Assembly: GCA_949841355.1 (NCBI GenBank) | Contig: CATKZP010000009.1 | Span: forward strand, 1 to 64,000 | DNA: 64,000 bases | From: an uncultured Oscillospiraceae bacterium | Lineage (GTDB): Bacteria > Bacillota > Clostridia > Oscillospirales > Oscillospiraceae | Reading direction: 5' to 3' | Part shown: positions 50,905 through 59,806 of the stretch, piece by piece | How the letters are laid out: each line of letters starts with the position of its first letter | Position numbering within the stretch: the stretch's first letter is position 1 | Notes under the pieces: generated by a model | What the model was told of the DNA's origin: nothing | Database searches by the model: none | The model's input: the letters and a program-made list of their open reading frames with translations, nothing else | Translations under genes and position numbers: made by a program

Positions 50905-53403
50905 TTACAATTTTTTCATGTGCTGGGCGGTGAATTTCAGCATCAGGCGCTTGGTGCCCACCCCGTCGAAGGCGATCTCCAGCAGGGTGTCCCCCCCCAC
51001 CCTCTGGGTGGAGAGCACCATCCCCCGGCCAAAGGCTTTGTGCTCCAGCATATCCCCCTTGCGGTAGTCGGGCAGGGCGGCGCTGGGCGCGGGGGCGGCG
51101 GACTGGAACACGGGCCGGGCGGGCGTGGGCTTCTGGGGCCGGGGCGGGGCGTAGGAGGTACGGCGCTGGGCGCCATAGGCGCTCTGGGGGGCGACGGAGC
51201 CCTGGCGGTAGGGCTCCCGGTGGGTGGACACCCGGGGGGTCTGGTCGAACTCGTCCCAGTCTCCGCCCGTGGGGGTGGGGTCCAGGTAGGACCGGCCCGA
51301 CTGGTCCAGCAGCTCCGCCGGGATCTCCCCGGCGAACCGGGAGGGCCGGTTGGTGCTGGTGCGGCCAAAGAGCATACGCTGCCCCGCGCAGGTGAGATAC
51401 AGCCTCTGTTTGGCCCGGGTGAGGGCCACATAGCACAGCCGCCGTTCCTCCTCCATCTCCTCCGCCTCTCCGATGGCCCGGATGCCGGGGAAGATGCCCT
51501 CCTCCATGCCCACCACGAACACCGTGGGGAACTCCAGCCCCTTGGCGGAGTGCATGGTCATCATCACCACCGCGTCCTCGTCGGGGTCGTGGCTGTCCAG
51601 GTCGGTATACAGGGCGATCTCGTCCAGAAAGCCCGCCAGGGAGGGCTCCCCCTCGGCGTTTTCCAGGTAGCCATTGATGGAGGTGAGCAGCTCCCGCACG
51701 TTTTCCAGCCGGGTGCGGCTCTCGACGTCGTTTTTGGCCTGGAGCATGGCGGCGTAGCCGGTGCGGGCCACCACCTCCTCGTAGAAGTCGGGCAGGTCCA
51801 TGGTGTGGGACAGGGCGGCGAGCTCGTCCATCATGGCGATGAACTGGCCCAGCCGGGGGGCGGCCTTTTGCAGCTCCGGGTGGGCGGCGGCGTTGGCCGC
51901 CACGTTCCACAGGGACGACTCGTTGTGCATGGCGATGGCCCGGGCCTTTTCCACCGTGGTCTGGCCGATGCCCCGGGGGGGATTGTTGATGATGCGCGTG
52001 AGGCGCAGGTCGTCGGCGTGGTTGTGGATGGCGCACAGGTAGGCCAGCATGTCCTTCACCTCCGCCCGGTCGAAGAACCGGGTGCCGCCGATGACCTTGT
52101 AGGGGATGCCGCTGCGCTTGAAGGCCACCTCCAGCTGGTTGGACTGGGCGTTCATGCGGTAGAGGATGGCGTGGGTGTTCCACTTCAGCCCCGCCCGGTA
52201 GTCGGCCATCAGCTTGTCCGCCACGAAGCGGGCCTCGTCGTTCTCGTTCATGGCGGTGTAGAGCTGCACCTTGTCCCCGTCCTGCCCCGCGGTCCACAGC
52301 TCCTTGCCCTTGCGGCCCTGGTTGTGGCGGATGACGGCGTTGGCCGCGGCCAGGATATTTTTGGTGGAGCGGTAGTTCTGCTCCAGCCGGATGGTGCGGC
52401 AGCCCCTGTACTGGTCCTCGAAGGAGAGGATGTTCTCAATGGTGGCCCCCCGGAAGCGGTAGATGGACTGGTCGTCGTCCCCCACCACGCAGATGTTCTC
52501 CCGGCCGCCGGCCAGCAGGGAGGCCAGCAGGTATTGCAGGTTGTTGGTGTCCTGGTACTCGTCGATGAGGACGTAGCGGAATTTTTTCTGGTAATATTCC
52601 AGCACATCATGGTGCTCCTGCAAGAGCCGGACGGTGTGCAGGATGATGTCGTCGAAGTCCAGCGCCCCGGCCTCCCACAGGCGTTTTTCGTACTCGGTAT
52701 ACAGCTGGGCGATTTTTTGCAGCCGGAAGTCGCCGGAGGCATCGCATTCCCGGGCGAAGTCCGCCGCCAGCTGGAGCTTGTCCTTGGCCCGGGAGATCGC
52801 GGCCAGCACCGAGCGGGCGGGGAACTGCTTGTCGTCGAAGCGCAGCTCCTTGATGCAGTCCTTCATCACCCGCTGGGAGTCGTCGGTGTCGTAGATGGTG
52901 AAGGAGGAGGGGAAGCCCAGCTTTTCAATGTCCCGGCGCAGGATGCGCACGCAGGCGGAGTGGAAGGTGGACGCCCACACGTCCCGGGCGGAGGGGCCAA
53001 GCATTCTTTCCAGCCGGGCCTTCAGCTCCCCGGCGGCCTTGTTGGTGAAGGTGATGGCGATGATGGTCCAGGGGGCGGCGGGGTCCAGGGCGCACAGCCG
53101 GTCGGCCTGGAGGCGTTTTTCTTTGTCGGGGTGGGCGGCGTAATCCCGCAGAAAGGTCAGGTCGTCCTCTGTGGCCCACTCGGGCGCCTCCAGGCAGTCC
53201 GACCCCCGGCCGTAGCGGATGAGGTTGGCCACCCGGTGGATGAGCACGGTGGTCTTGCCCGACCCCGCCCCCGCCAGCAGCAGCAGGGGCCCCTCGGTGG
53301 CCAGCACGGCCTTTTGCTGCTCGGGGTTGAGGGTTTTATAGTTTTGAGCGATGACCTCCCGGCGGAGGCGGCAGAATTCCAGCGTCTGTTCCGGCGTCAG
53401 CAT
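50905..53403 (-). CDS. pcrA: UvrD/PcrA-type ATP-dependent DNA helicase
   Basis: This 832-residue superfamily 1 helicase shows the motifs in order: Q motif and Walker A (LNPEQQKAVLATEGPLLLLAGAGSGKTT), VLIDEYQDTNNLQYLL, VVGDDDQSIYRFRGA, LEQNYRST, VMMTMHSAKGLEFPTVFVVGMEEGIFP and YVALTRAKQRLYL. The C-terminus ends in a small YxxGDMLEHKAFGRGMVLS module that in PcrA binds RNA polymerase. It acts in repair and in removal of replication or transcription blocks. It is slightly longer than B. subtilis PcrA because of an insert near residue 70. Confidence 0.94.
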   Translation of the reverse strand: MLTPEQTLEFCRLRREVIAQNYKTLNPEQQKAVLATEGPLLLLAGAGSGKTTVLIHRVANLIRYGRGSDCLEAPEWATEDDLTFLRDYAAHPDKEKRLQADRLCALDPAAPWTIIAITFTNKAAGELKARLERMLGPSARDVWASTFHSACVRILRRDIEKLGFPSSFTIYDTDDSQRVMKDCIKELRFDDKQFPARSVLAAISRAKDKLQLAADFARECDASGDFRLQKIAQLYTEYEKRLWEAGALDFDDIILHTVRLLQEHHDVLEYYQKKFRYVLIDEYQDTNNLQYLLASLLAGGRENICVVGDDDQSIYRFRGATIENILSFEDQYRGCRTIRLEQNYRSTKNILAAANAVIRHNQGRKGKELWTAGQDGDKVQLYTAMNENDEARFVADKLMADYRAGLKWNTHAILYRMNAQSNQLEVAFKRSGIPYKVIGGTRFFDRAEVKDMLAYLCAIHNHADDLRLTRIINNPPRGIGQTTVEKARAIAMHNESSLWNVAANAAAHPELQKAAPRLGQFIAMMDELAALSHTMDLPDFYEEVVARTGYAAMLQAKNDVESRTRLENVRELLTSINGYLENAEGEPSLAGFLDEIALYTDLDSHDPDEDAVVMMTMHSAKGLEFPTVFVVGMEEGIFPGIRAIGEAEEMEEERRLCYVALTRAKQRLYLTCAGQRMLFGRTSTNRPSRFAGEIPAELLDQSGRSYLDPTPTGGDWDEFDQTPRVSTHREPYRQGSVAPQSAYGAQRRTSYAPPRPQKPTPARPVFQSAAPAPSAALPDYRKGDMLEHKAFGRGMVLSTQRVGGDTLLEIAFDGVGTKRLMLKFTAQHMKKL

Positions 53404-53475
53404 ATGTAATCAGATCCCTTTCGTCAAGTAGAAGCATTATACCAGACCGCGGCGGAAAAGTACAGGGGTGTTCTG

Positions 53476-53504
53476 TTGCCAAAGAGGAACCGGCATGATA
53501 GAAT
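53476..53504 (+). promoter_or_regulatory. GNAT gene promoter
   Basis: TTGCCA (53476-53481), 17 bases and TAGAAT (53499-53504) with an extended TGA before the -10. Confidence 0.55.
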
Positions 53505-53536
53505 GGACGCGAATCAACCGTATGGGAGGCTTGACT

Positions 53537-54010
53537 ATGGACCAGATATCGCTGTGCGTCATGACGCGGGAGCTCTGTCATCAGCTGTATCAGGGCTGGG
53601 AGAACGACCCGGCCATCTATATGGATATGGGCCTGTTCTCGCCCTACCGCTACAGTAAAGAGGCGGTAGACCGGTATTTTGACGCAAAGCAGACGCCGGA
53701 CCGCGTCCTCTTCGCCATTTTAAAGGACGGCGCGCCGGTGGGGGAGCTGCAATTGAAGCAGATCGACCGGGAGAAAAGGGAGTGCGCTCTCAGCGTCCAT
53801 ATGCAGAACGACGGGGTAAAGGGCCGGGGCTACGGCACACAGGCGGAGCGGCTGGCCCTTCGGTATGCGTTTGACGTCCTGGATATGGCGGCGGTCAACG
53901 CGGACACCGTGATCAAAAACACCCGCAGCCAGCACATTCTGGAAAAGCTCGGCTTTCAGCATGTGAGGGACGAGGGGGATTTTCGCTATTATCGCCGCCG
54001 TCGGGAATAG
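53537..54010 (+). CDS. GNAT-family N-acetyltransferase
   Basis: This 157-residue protein fits the RimJ/RimL branch of acetyltransferases. The acetyl-CoA loop is NDGVKGRGYGTQAERLALRYAFDVLDMAAVNADTVIKNTRSQHILEKLGFQHV. The substrate is unknown. The ATG at 53537 follows GGGAGG; the longer upstream frame runs into the promoter and is rejected. It is a single-gene unit with a terminator directly behind. Confidence 0.88.
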   Translation: MDQISLCVMTRELCHQLYQGWENDPAIYMDMGLFSPYRYSKEAVDRYFDAKQTPDRVLFAILKDGAPVGELQLKQIDREKRECALSVHMQNDGVKGRGYGTQAERLALRYAFDVLDMAAVNADTVIKNTRSQHILEKLGFQHVRDEGDFRYYRRRRE

Positions 54011-54011
54011 G

Positions 54012-54052
54012 GAGAACGCCGGGGCCATAGGCCCCGGCGCTCTCTTCTTTTC
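54012..54052. terminator. Terminator between GNAT and ferritin-like genes
   Basis: CGCCGGGGCC (54017-54026) and GGCCCCGGCG (54030-54039) with flanking GAGA/TCTC, followed by TTCTTTTCC. Confidence 0.85.
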
Positions 54053-54063
54053 CGGCTAAGTAA

Positions 54064-54816
54064 TCACACGCCCTGCTCCAGCAGGGTCCGCAGGCGGCGG
54101 CAGCGCTGCTGGCAGGCGTCGGCCAGCTCGCCGTACAGCTCCAGCATGTCCGGGTCCTCCCAGTCGTCGGCGGCCAGGCGGAAGGCGGTCTCCTGGCGCT
54201 GCTCGGCCTGGTGGCGTTGGCGCAGCGCTCCCCAGTAGGACGGGATGGCGGGCGCGCCCAGCACCTCCGTGGGCCAGTAGCGCAGCCCGGTGAGCAGGAA
54301 ATAGGCCGCCGACAGCTTCCGGGCGTGCTTATGCAGCTCCCCGGCCAGGGCGTTGAGCGCCCGGGCGTCCGTCCCCCGGGCCCGACGGGCCAGGTGGCGG
54401 TAGAACTGCCAGCCCTCCAGCGCGTCCATCACGTGGCGGCGCAGGCGGGCGGCCCGGTCGTCGCCCCCCTGGGGCTCCTCCCACAGAGGGGGCAGGTCGC
54501 CGCCCCAGCTGTTCCCCTCCCTGGGGGGCAGGCCCTGGCTGGGAGGCTGGGGAGCGGGGGCTTCCTCCGCCGGGGGCTGTTCCTCGGGGGGCTGCTCCTC
54601 AAGCGGCGGGGCATCCGCGCCGGGAAGGCAGGAGGAGGGCAGGCCCTCCCCGTCCTGGTGCAGCAGGTCCCGGAGACAGTCGCAGGACACATCCCCTCCG
54701 CCGGAGGGGGCGGGGCTGATGGGACTGCCATCCGGGTCCCGTCCGGCCATCACCCGCTGCCATACCCGCTGGAACACCTCCTGGTCCTTCAGCGCGCATG
54801 GGATCATATCTTCCAT
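54064..54816 (-). CDS. Ferritin-like domain protein with proline-rich linker
   Basis: This 250-residue protein has a short N-terminal region (MIPCALKDQEVFQRVWQRVM), a low-complexity Pro/Glu linker around residues 75-115 (EEQPPEEQPPAEEAPAPQPP), and a helical C-terminal domain. That domain has an E..Y and E..HA pattern (ALEGWQFYRHLARRA ... LAGELHKHARKLSAAYFLLTG) resembling rubrerythrin-type ferritin-like bundles. Whether the metal ligands are complete is uncertain. The ATG at 54816 follows AAAGGAGGTG. Similar proteins in clostridia are sometimes annotated as rubrerythrin-like or spore-associated. Confidence 0.6.
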   Translation of the reverse strand: MEDMIPCALKDQEVFQRVWQRVMAGRDPDGSPISPAPSGGGDVSCDCLRDLLHQDGEGLPSSCLPGADAPPLEEQPPEEQPPAEEAPAPQPPSQGLPPREGNSWGGDLPPLWEEPQGGDDRAARLRRHVMDALEGWQFYRHLARRARGTDARALNALAGELHKHARKLSAAYFLLTGLRYWPTEVLGAPAIPSYWGALRQRHQAEQRQETAFRLAADDWEDPDMLELYGELADACQQRCRRLRTLLEQGV

Positions 54817-54873
54817 GTGGTAAACACCTCCTTTGCTCCACATTCTATGTAGGCGGGGAGGGGTTTGCCAATC

Positions 54874-55503
54874 TTACTGCGCCAACAGCTCCTCAAAGGA
54901 GCGGATATAGCGGCTGCACACCGATTTCAGCTCCTCCTGGCGGGCGTGGTAATAGACGTCGTACACCCCCACGGCGGTCATGCCCGCCTTCTGGGCGGTG
55001 GCGCAGTTGTCGGGGCTGTCGTCGAAGAGGGTGCACGCCTCCGGCGGCACGCCCAGGCGTCGGCTCAGCTCCACAAAGCACCGGGGGTCCCGTTTTTCCA
55101 GGCCGATCTCCTCGGCGTACACGATGTGGCCGAACAGGTCCGTGAGCTGAAAGCGCTCCAGCGCCGTCCGGCACAGGGCGGGGCGGCAGGCGGTGAACAG
55201 GGCCATGGGGCGGCCCTCCGCCCTGCACTGGCGCAGGTAGTCCACCGCCCCGGGCTTGAGCCGGGCCTCCTGGTAGCGGTGCCGGGCTAGGGCGTCCCAC
55301 TGGGCCATGATGTCCTCCACGCTGTCGGACAGACGGTAGTACTCCTTGGTGAACGCCGCCGCGATGGGGTAGATGGACCGCTCCACCACCCGCTGGTACT
55401 CGGCGGAGGGGGCCAGCCCCCGGCGGGACAGGAAATCCCGGTCCACCTCCGCCCACAGGCCGTTGGTGTCGGTGATGGTGCCGTCCAGATCGAATATATC
55501 CAT
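54874..55503 (-). CDS. HAD-superfamily phosphatase
   Basis: This 209-residue protein carries the four HAD motifs: FDLDGTI (nucleophile Asp near residue 5), LFTACRP, the Lys in LEKRDPRCF and LFDDSPDNCATAQKAGM. The helical cap between motifs 1 and 2 places it with PGP/GPH-type small-molecule phosphatases. The ATG at 55503 is 8 bases after AAGGAG; the GTG at 55512 overlaps that site. Substrate unknown. Confidence 0.88.
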   Translation of the reverse strand: MDIFDLDGTITDTNGLWAEVDRDFLSRRGLAPSAEYQRVVERSIYPIAAAFTKEYYRLSDSVEDIMAQWDALARHRYQEARLKPGAVDYLRQCRAEGRPMALFTACRPALCRTALERFQLTDLFGHIVYAEEIGLEKRDPRCFVELSRRLGVPPEACTLFDDSPDNCATAQKAGMTAVGVYDVYYHARQEELKSVCSRYIRSFEELLAQ

Positions 55504-55585
55504 AAATTTCACTCCTTACGCTGTCCTTCAGCATACCAGACCCGGGGCGGTTTGACAAGTCCCGCCGGTATTTTCCACCCCGGCG

Positions 55586-55614
55586 TTGACTTGTCCCCCC
55601 GTTGCGGATAAAAT
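55586..55614 (+). promoter_or_regulatory. comEC operon promoter
   Basis: TTGACT (55586-55591), 17 bases and TAAAAT (55609-55614), the same hexamers as the pyrG promoter. Confidence 0.65.
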
Positions 55615-55645
55615 AGAGGGGAATGCTTGGAAGGGGGGCGGCGGT

Positions 55646-58054
55646 ATGCGGAAGCTGGCATGGTTCGCGGTGGGCTTCGGGGCCGTCTGCCTGTGGAGCT
55701 GCTATGATGGGCTGGGTCCCGTCCAGCTGCTGGTGCCGCTGCTGCTGGCGCTGGGCGGCTGGCTGGCCTCCCGGCCCGGGGAACGTGAGAGCCCCATCCT
55801 CCTGCGCAAGCCAAGGGGCCGGGGCCGGCGGGTTCGGTGGGGGCTGTATCAGGTCTCCCGGCGGGGGCTGGCCCTGTGTCTGGGAGGACTGGCCGCCTTT
55901 GGGTGGTGCGCCGCCTACTTCGCCCTGTTCCGCGCCCCGGCGCAGAGCTGGGCGGGGGAGGACGTGCCCCTGTCCGGGGAGGTGTCCTCCTACCCCGTGC
56001 CCACCTCCATCGGCGGGTATGGCGTGACGCTCCGGCTGGACGGCGGATTTTTCGCCCCGGACGTGCTGGCCTACGGCCCCGAGGAGTGGGGGACGCTGAA
56101 GCCGGGGGACCGGCTCTCCTGCGCCGCCCGGGTGAAGGGCGCGGAGCGGGCCTACGGCGGCGAGACCACCTACTACACCGCCAAGGGCGTGTACCTGCTG
56201 GCCTACTGCCGCCAGGAGGCGGAGATCCGGGCGGCGGACCGGGTCCCTCTGCGCCACTGGCCCGCCCTGTGCGCCCACGAGCTGAACGCGGGCATTTACG
56301 CCGCCTTTGACGCCGCCGCAGCTCCCATCGCCGCCGCCGTCACCCTGGGGGACAAGCGCGGGCTGGACGAAACCCTGTTCTCCGCCTTCAACCGGGCGGG
56401 GCTGATGCACGCCGCGGTGGTGTCCGGCTTTCACATCAGCTTTCTGGTGCGCATGGCGCTGGCGGTGTGCCCCCGCCGGCGCAGGGCCGCGCTGGCCCTG
56501 GTTCCCCTGCTGGTATTTTACGCCCTCATGGCCGGGGGCACGCCGTCGGCCTTCCGGGCGGTGATTATGCAGAGCGCCCTGCTGGCCGCGCCCCTGGCGG
56601 GGCGGGAGGAGGACGGGCCGTCGGCGCTGGGCGCGGCGCTGCTGGTGCTGCTGGTCCAGAACCCCTTCGCCGCGGCCAGCGTGGGCCTGCAGCTGTCCTT
56701 CGCGTCGGTGGCGGGCATTCTGCTGGTGAGCGGGCCGCTGCTGGAGCGGATGTACCGGCCTCTGCGGAAAAAGCGCCCCGCCAAGGAAAAGCGGGTGGAG
56801 CTGCTGCTCTGGAGGGCGGGGAGGACGGCGCTGGCCGGGGTGTCCGCCTCCCTGGGGGCCATGCTGTTCACCGTGCCCCTCATCGCCCTGTACTTCGGGC
56901 AGATTCTGATTTTGTCGCCGCTGTCCAACGTGCTGGCCCTGTGGGCGCTGAGCCTGCTGATGATGTGCGCGCTGATTCTGGGGACGCTGGCGGTGTTTCT
57001 CCCCGGCCTGGCGGCGGTTTTGGGCTGGGCGGCGGGAGGGCTGGGGCATTACGCCCGGTGGATCGCGCTGCTGCTGGGGAAATTCCCCTTCGCCTCGCTG
57101 AGCGCGGACAGCCCATACTGCCTGATCTGGCTGGCGGGGGCGTATCTGGCGCTGCTGGCGGCGCTGGCGGGCAGGGAGCGGCCAAAGCGCCCGCTGATCC
57201 CGTTGGGAGCGCTGGCCCTTCTGCTGTGCGCGGCCATCGGCCTGGGGCGGCTGGAGGCGGAGGGGGCGGATCTGACCGTCACGGCGCTGGACGTGGGCCA
57301 GGGCTCGTCCGCCGCCCTGCTGTCCGGCGGGAGGGCGGCGCTGGTGGACTGCGGCGGGGACGGCTACCGCAGCGCCGGAGACACCGCCGCCGACTACTTC
57401 GCCGCCATGGGCCGCACCCGGCTGGACCTGCTGGTCCTCACCCACTTCGACGCCGACCATTTCAACGGGGTGGAGCAGCTCTTTTACCGGATGCGGGTGG
57501 ACCGGGTGGCCGTCCCGGCGGGAGAGGAGAGCCGGGAGGCCATGGAAAAGCTGCTGGACCTGGCCCGGGCGGAGGGCGCCCAGGTCGTCACGGTGGACGA
57601 GCGCCGGACCTTTGCCCTGGGGGAGGGGACGCTGACCCTCTTCCCGCCCCTGGGGGGCGGCACGTCCAACGAGTCGGGGCTGTTCGCCCTGTGCTCCCGG
57701 GGGGACTTCGACGTGCTGGTCACCGGGGACGCCGACGCCTTTGTGGAGCGGATGCTGGTGAAATACCAGCCCATCCCCGACGTGGAGGTGCTGCTGGCGG
57801 GCCACCACGGCTCGAAAAATTCCAGCTGCGGGGCGTTTCTCCAGGCGGCGTCCCCCGAGCTGGCCATTGTCTCCGCAGGGGTCAACAACCCCTACGGCCA
57901 CCCCGCCCAGGAGACCCTGGACCGGCTGGAGGCGGCGGGGGCGGAGGTTTACCGCACCGACGAGGCGGGCTCCATCACCGTCCGGGTGAGGGGGGACCGG
58001 GTGGGGATATACACCACGAAAGGAGGTGGCGGACATGCCGCCAAAGCGCAATAA
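55646..58054 (+). CDS. comEC: DNA uptake channel protein ComEC/Rec2
   Basis: This 802-residue membrane protein should form the channel for single-stranded DNA uptake in natural transformation. It has N-terminal membrane segments and an OB-like external domain (DVPLSGEVSSYPVPTSIGGYG). The competence core follows (AAAVTLGDKRGLDETLFSAFNRAGLMHAAVVSGFHISFLVRMAL). The C-terminus is a metallo-beta-lactamase-type domain (ALDVGQGSSAALL, LTHFDADHFNGVEQ, VLLAGHHGSKNSS). The ATG at 55646 follows AAGGGGGG. It overlaps holA by 20 bases; comEC-holA is a common Firmicutes pair. Confidence 0.93.
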   Translation: MRKLAWFAVGFGAVCLWSCYDGLGPVQLLVPLLLALGGWLASRPGERESPILLRKPRGRGRRVRWGLYQVSRRGLALCLGGLAAFGWCAAYFALFRAPAQSWAGEDVPLSGEVSSYPVPTSIGGYGVTLRLDGGFFAPDVLAYGPEEWGTLKPGDRLSCAARVKGAERAYGGETTYYTAKGVYLLAYCRQEAEIRAADRVPLRHWPALCAHELNAGIYAAFDAAAAPIAAAVTLGDKRGLDETLFSAFNRAGLMHAAVVSGFHISFLVRMALAVCPRRRRAALALVPLLVFYALMAGGTPSAFRAVIMQSALLAAPLAGREEDGPSALGAALLVLLVQNPFAAASVGLQLSFASVAGILLVSGPLLERMYRPLRKKRPAKEKRVELLLWRAGRTALAGVSASLGAMLFTVPLIALYFGQILILSPLSNVLALWALSLLMMCALILGTLAVFLPGLAAVLGWAAGGLGHYARWIALLLGKFPFASLSADSPYCLIWLAGAYLALLAALAGRERPKRPLIPLGALALLLCAAIGLGRLEAEGADLTVTALDVGQGSSAALLSGGRAALVDCGGDGYRSAGDTAADYFAAMGRTRLDLLVLTHFDADHFNGVEQLFYRMRVDRVAVPAGEESREAMEKLLDLARAEGAQVVTVDERRTFALGEGTLTLFPPLGGGTSNESGLFALCSRGDFDVLVTGDADAFVERMLVKYQPIPDVEVLLAGHHGSKNSSCGAFLQAASPELAIVSAGVNNPYGHPAQETLDRLEAAGAEVYRTDEAGSITVRVRGDRVGIYTTKGGGGHAAKAQ

Positions 58055-59090
58055 GACCGACAACACCGCCATGCGGGAGCTGAAGCGGGCCATCAAGGAG
58101 GGCGCGCCCAAACAGCTCTACCTCTTCCACGGGGAGGAGGCGTTTTTGCGGGACTACTACCTGGGGCAGCTCAAGCAGGTTTTGCTGCCGGAGGGGATGG
58201 AGGACTTCAACCTCCACGCCGCCCAGGGCAAGGAGTGCTCGGTGGACTGGATCGAGCAGGCGGTGGACTGCCTGCCCATGATGAGCGGGCGCACCTTGGT
58301 CGCCGTCACCGACTTCGACCTGTACGGCCAGGGGGAGGCGGCCAGGGAGCGGCTGCTGGCCATTCTGGAGGGGCTGCCGGACTACTGCTGCCTGGTGTTT
58401 GTCTACGACCTGCTGCCCTATAAGGCGGACGGCCGGTCCAAGCTGGCCGCGCTGCTGAAAAAAGAGGGGGCGGTGGTGGAGTTCCAGCGGCAGGACCAGG
58501 GGGACCTCACCGACTGGATCTGCCGCCAGTTCAAAAAGGCGGGCAAGGGGGTGGACACCGAGGACGCCCGGTACCTCATCTTCCTGTGCGGCGACCTGAT
58601 GCACACCCTGGCGGCGGAGATCGGCAAGATCGCGGCCTACGCGCCCCACCCCCGGGTGACCCGGGCGGACATCGACGCGGTGGCCGTCCCCCAGATCGAC
58701 GCCGTGGTGTTCCAGATGACCGACGCCATGGCCCGCAAGGACTTTGACAAGGCGGCCTCGGTGCTGGCCGACCTGCTCCAGAGCCAGCAGCCCCCCATCA
58801 TGATTCTGGCCGCCATGGGCAAGTATTTTCGGCAGCTCTACACCGCCCGGCTGTACCTGGACCGGGGAAAGAGCCGGGGAGAATTCATGGAGCTGTGGGG
58901 AATGAAGTCGGGCTACCAGGCGGACAAGCTGCTGGACGCCGCCCGGCGGTTTTCCCTGCCATGGTGCCGGTACGCCGCGGGCCGGTGCGCCCGGGCGGAC
59001 ATCGAGCTGAAATCCTCCTACGGCAGGGAGCGGGAGCTGCTCACCGGGCTGCTGATGGAGCTGGCCTCCGGCCGGAGGGCGGCGGTATGA
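58035..59090 (+). CDS. holA: DNA polymerase III delta subunit
   Basis: This 351-residue protein is the clamp-loader delta subunit, which opens the beta clamp. It shows LYLFHGEEAFLRDYYLGQLKQVLLP at the N-terminus and the family's GDLMHTLAAEIGKIAAYAP and LLELQ-like C-terminal region (ELKSSYGRERELLTGLLMELA). The ATG at 58035 is 8 bases after AAAGGAGG; the GTG at 58026 abuts that site. It overlaps comEC upstream and rnmV downstream (ATGA). Confidence 0.9.
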   Translation: MPPKRNKTDNTAMRELKRAIKEGAPKQLYLFHGEEAFLRDYYLGQLKQVLLPEGMEDFNLHAAQGKECSVDWIEQAVDCLPMMSGRTLVAVTDFDLYGQGEAARERLLAILEGLPDYCCLVFVYDLLPYKADGRSKLAALLKKEGAVVEFQRQDQGDLTDWICRQFKKAGKGVDTEDARYLIFLCGDLMHTLAAEIGKIAAYAPHPRVTRADIDAVAVPQIDAVVFQMTDAMARKDFDKAASVLADLLQSQQPPIMILAAMGKYFRQLYTARLYLDRGKSRGEFMELWGMKSGYQADKLLDAARRFSLPWCRYAAGRCARADIELKSSYGRERELLTGLLMELASGRRAAV

Positions 59091-59689
59091 GCGGACCGCT
59101 GCGCATCAAAGAGGCCATTGTGGTGGAGGGCAGGTACGACAAGGCCGCCCTGGCCGGGGTGGCGGACACCCTGATTTTGGAGACGGCGGGCTTCGGCGTG
59201 TTCAAGGACGGGGAACGGCTGGCGCTGCTGCGGCGGCTGGCGGAGGCGCGGGGGCTTATCGTCCTCACCGACTCCGACGGGGCGGGGTTCGTCATCCGCA
59301 ACCACCTCAAGGGGGCCATCCCCAAGGGGCAGCTGAAGCACGCCTATATCCCCGACCTGTACGGCAAGGAGCGGCGCAAGCGCGCCCCCGGCCGGGAGGG
59401 CAAGCTGGGCGTGGAGGGGATGAAGCCCGAGGTGCTGCGCCAGGCCATCCTCAACGCGGGGGCCACGGTGCTGGACGGCGCGGAGCCGGACCGCCCGGCG
59501 GGGGACCTGACGGCGGCGGACCTGTTCGTGCTGGGGCTGTCCGGCACGCCGGACGCGGCGGCGCGGCGAGCGGCGCTTTTAAGGCGGCTGGACCTGCCCG
59601 AGCATATGAGCGCCAAGGCTCTGCTGGCGGCGCTCAACGCGCTGTATACCCCGGAGGAGCTGGACGGGGTGCTCGGCAGAGGCGTATGA
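59087..59689 (+). CDS. rnmV: Ribonuclease M5-type Toprim protein
   Basis: This 200-residue protein has a Toprim domain with the catalytic Glu in IVVEGRYDKAAL and DxD in LTDSDGAGFVIRN. RNase M5 trims 5S rRNA precursors in low-G+C Gram-positives. The C-terminal half (LGVEGMKPEVLRQAILNAGATV) matches the RNase M5 C-domain. It starts at the ATGA overlap with holA. A more general Toprim/DUF4093 label is the cautious alternative. Confidence 0.88.
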   Translation: MSGPLRIKEAIVVEGRYDKAALAGVADTLILETAGFGVFKDGERLALLRRLAEARGLIVLTDSDGAGFVIRNHLKGAIPKGQLKHAYIPDLYGKERRKRAPGREGKLGVEGMKPEVLRQAILNAGATVLDGAEPDRPAGDLTAADLFVLGLSGTPDAAARRAALLRRLDLPEHMSAKALLAALNALYTPEELDGVLGRGV

Positions 59690-59750
59690 ACAGCATTCGT
59701 GAACGAGCAACAGAAACCGTTCATGCTGAATTTATCTTTACCTGATGAAC

Positions 59751-59790
59751 ACAGAGGGACGCAAGGCGAATCTGCCCTGCGTCCCTCTGT
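59751..59790. terminator. Hairpin between rnmV and the large SLH gene
   Basis: ACAGAGGGACGCA and TGCGTCCCTCTGT form a 13-bp stem that extends inward with one mismatch. T-runs are poor, but its place between convergent genes fits a terminator. Confidence 0.6.
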
Positions 59791-59806
59791 CCTATCATTC
59801 AGCGTT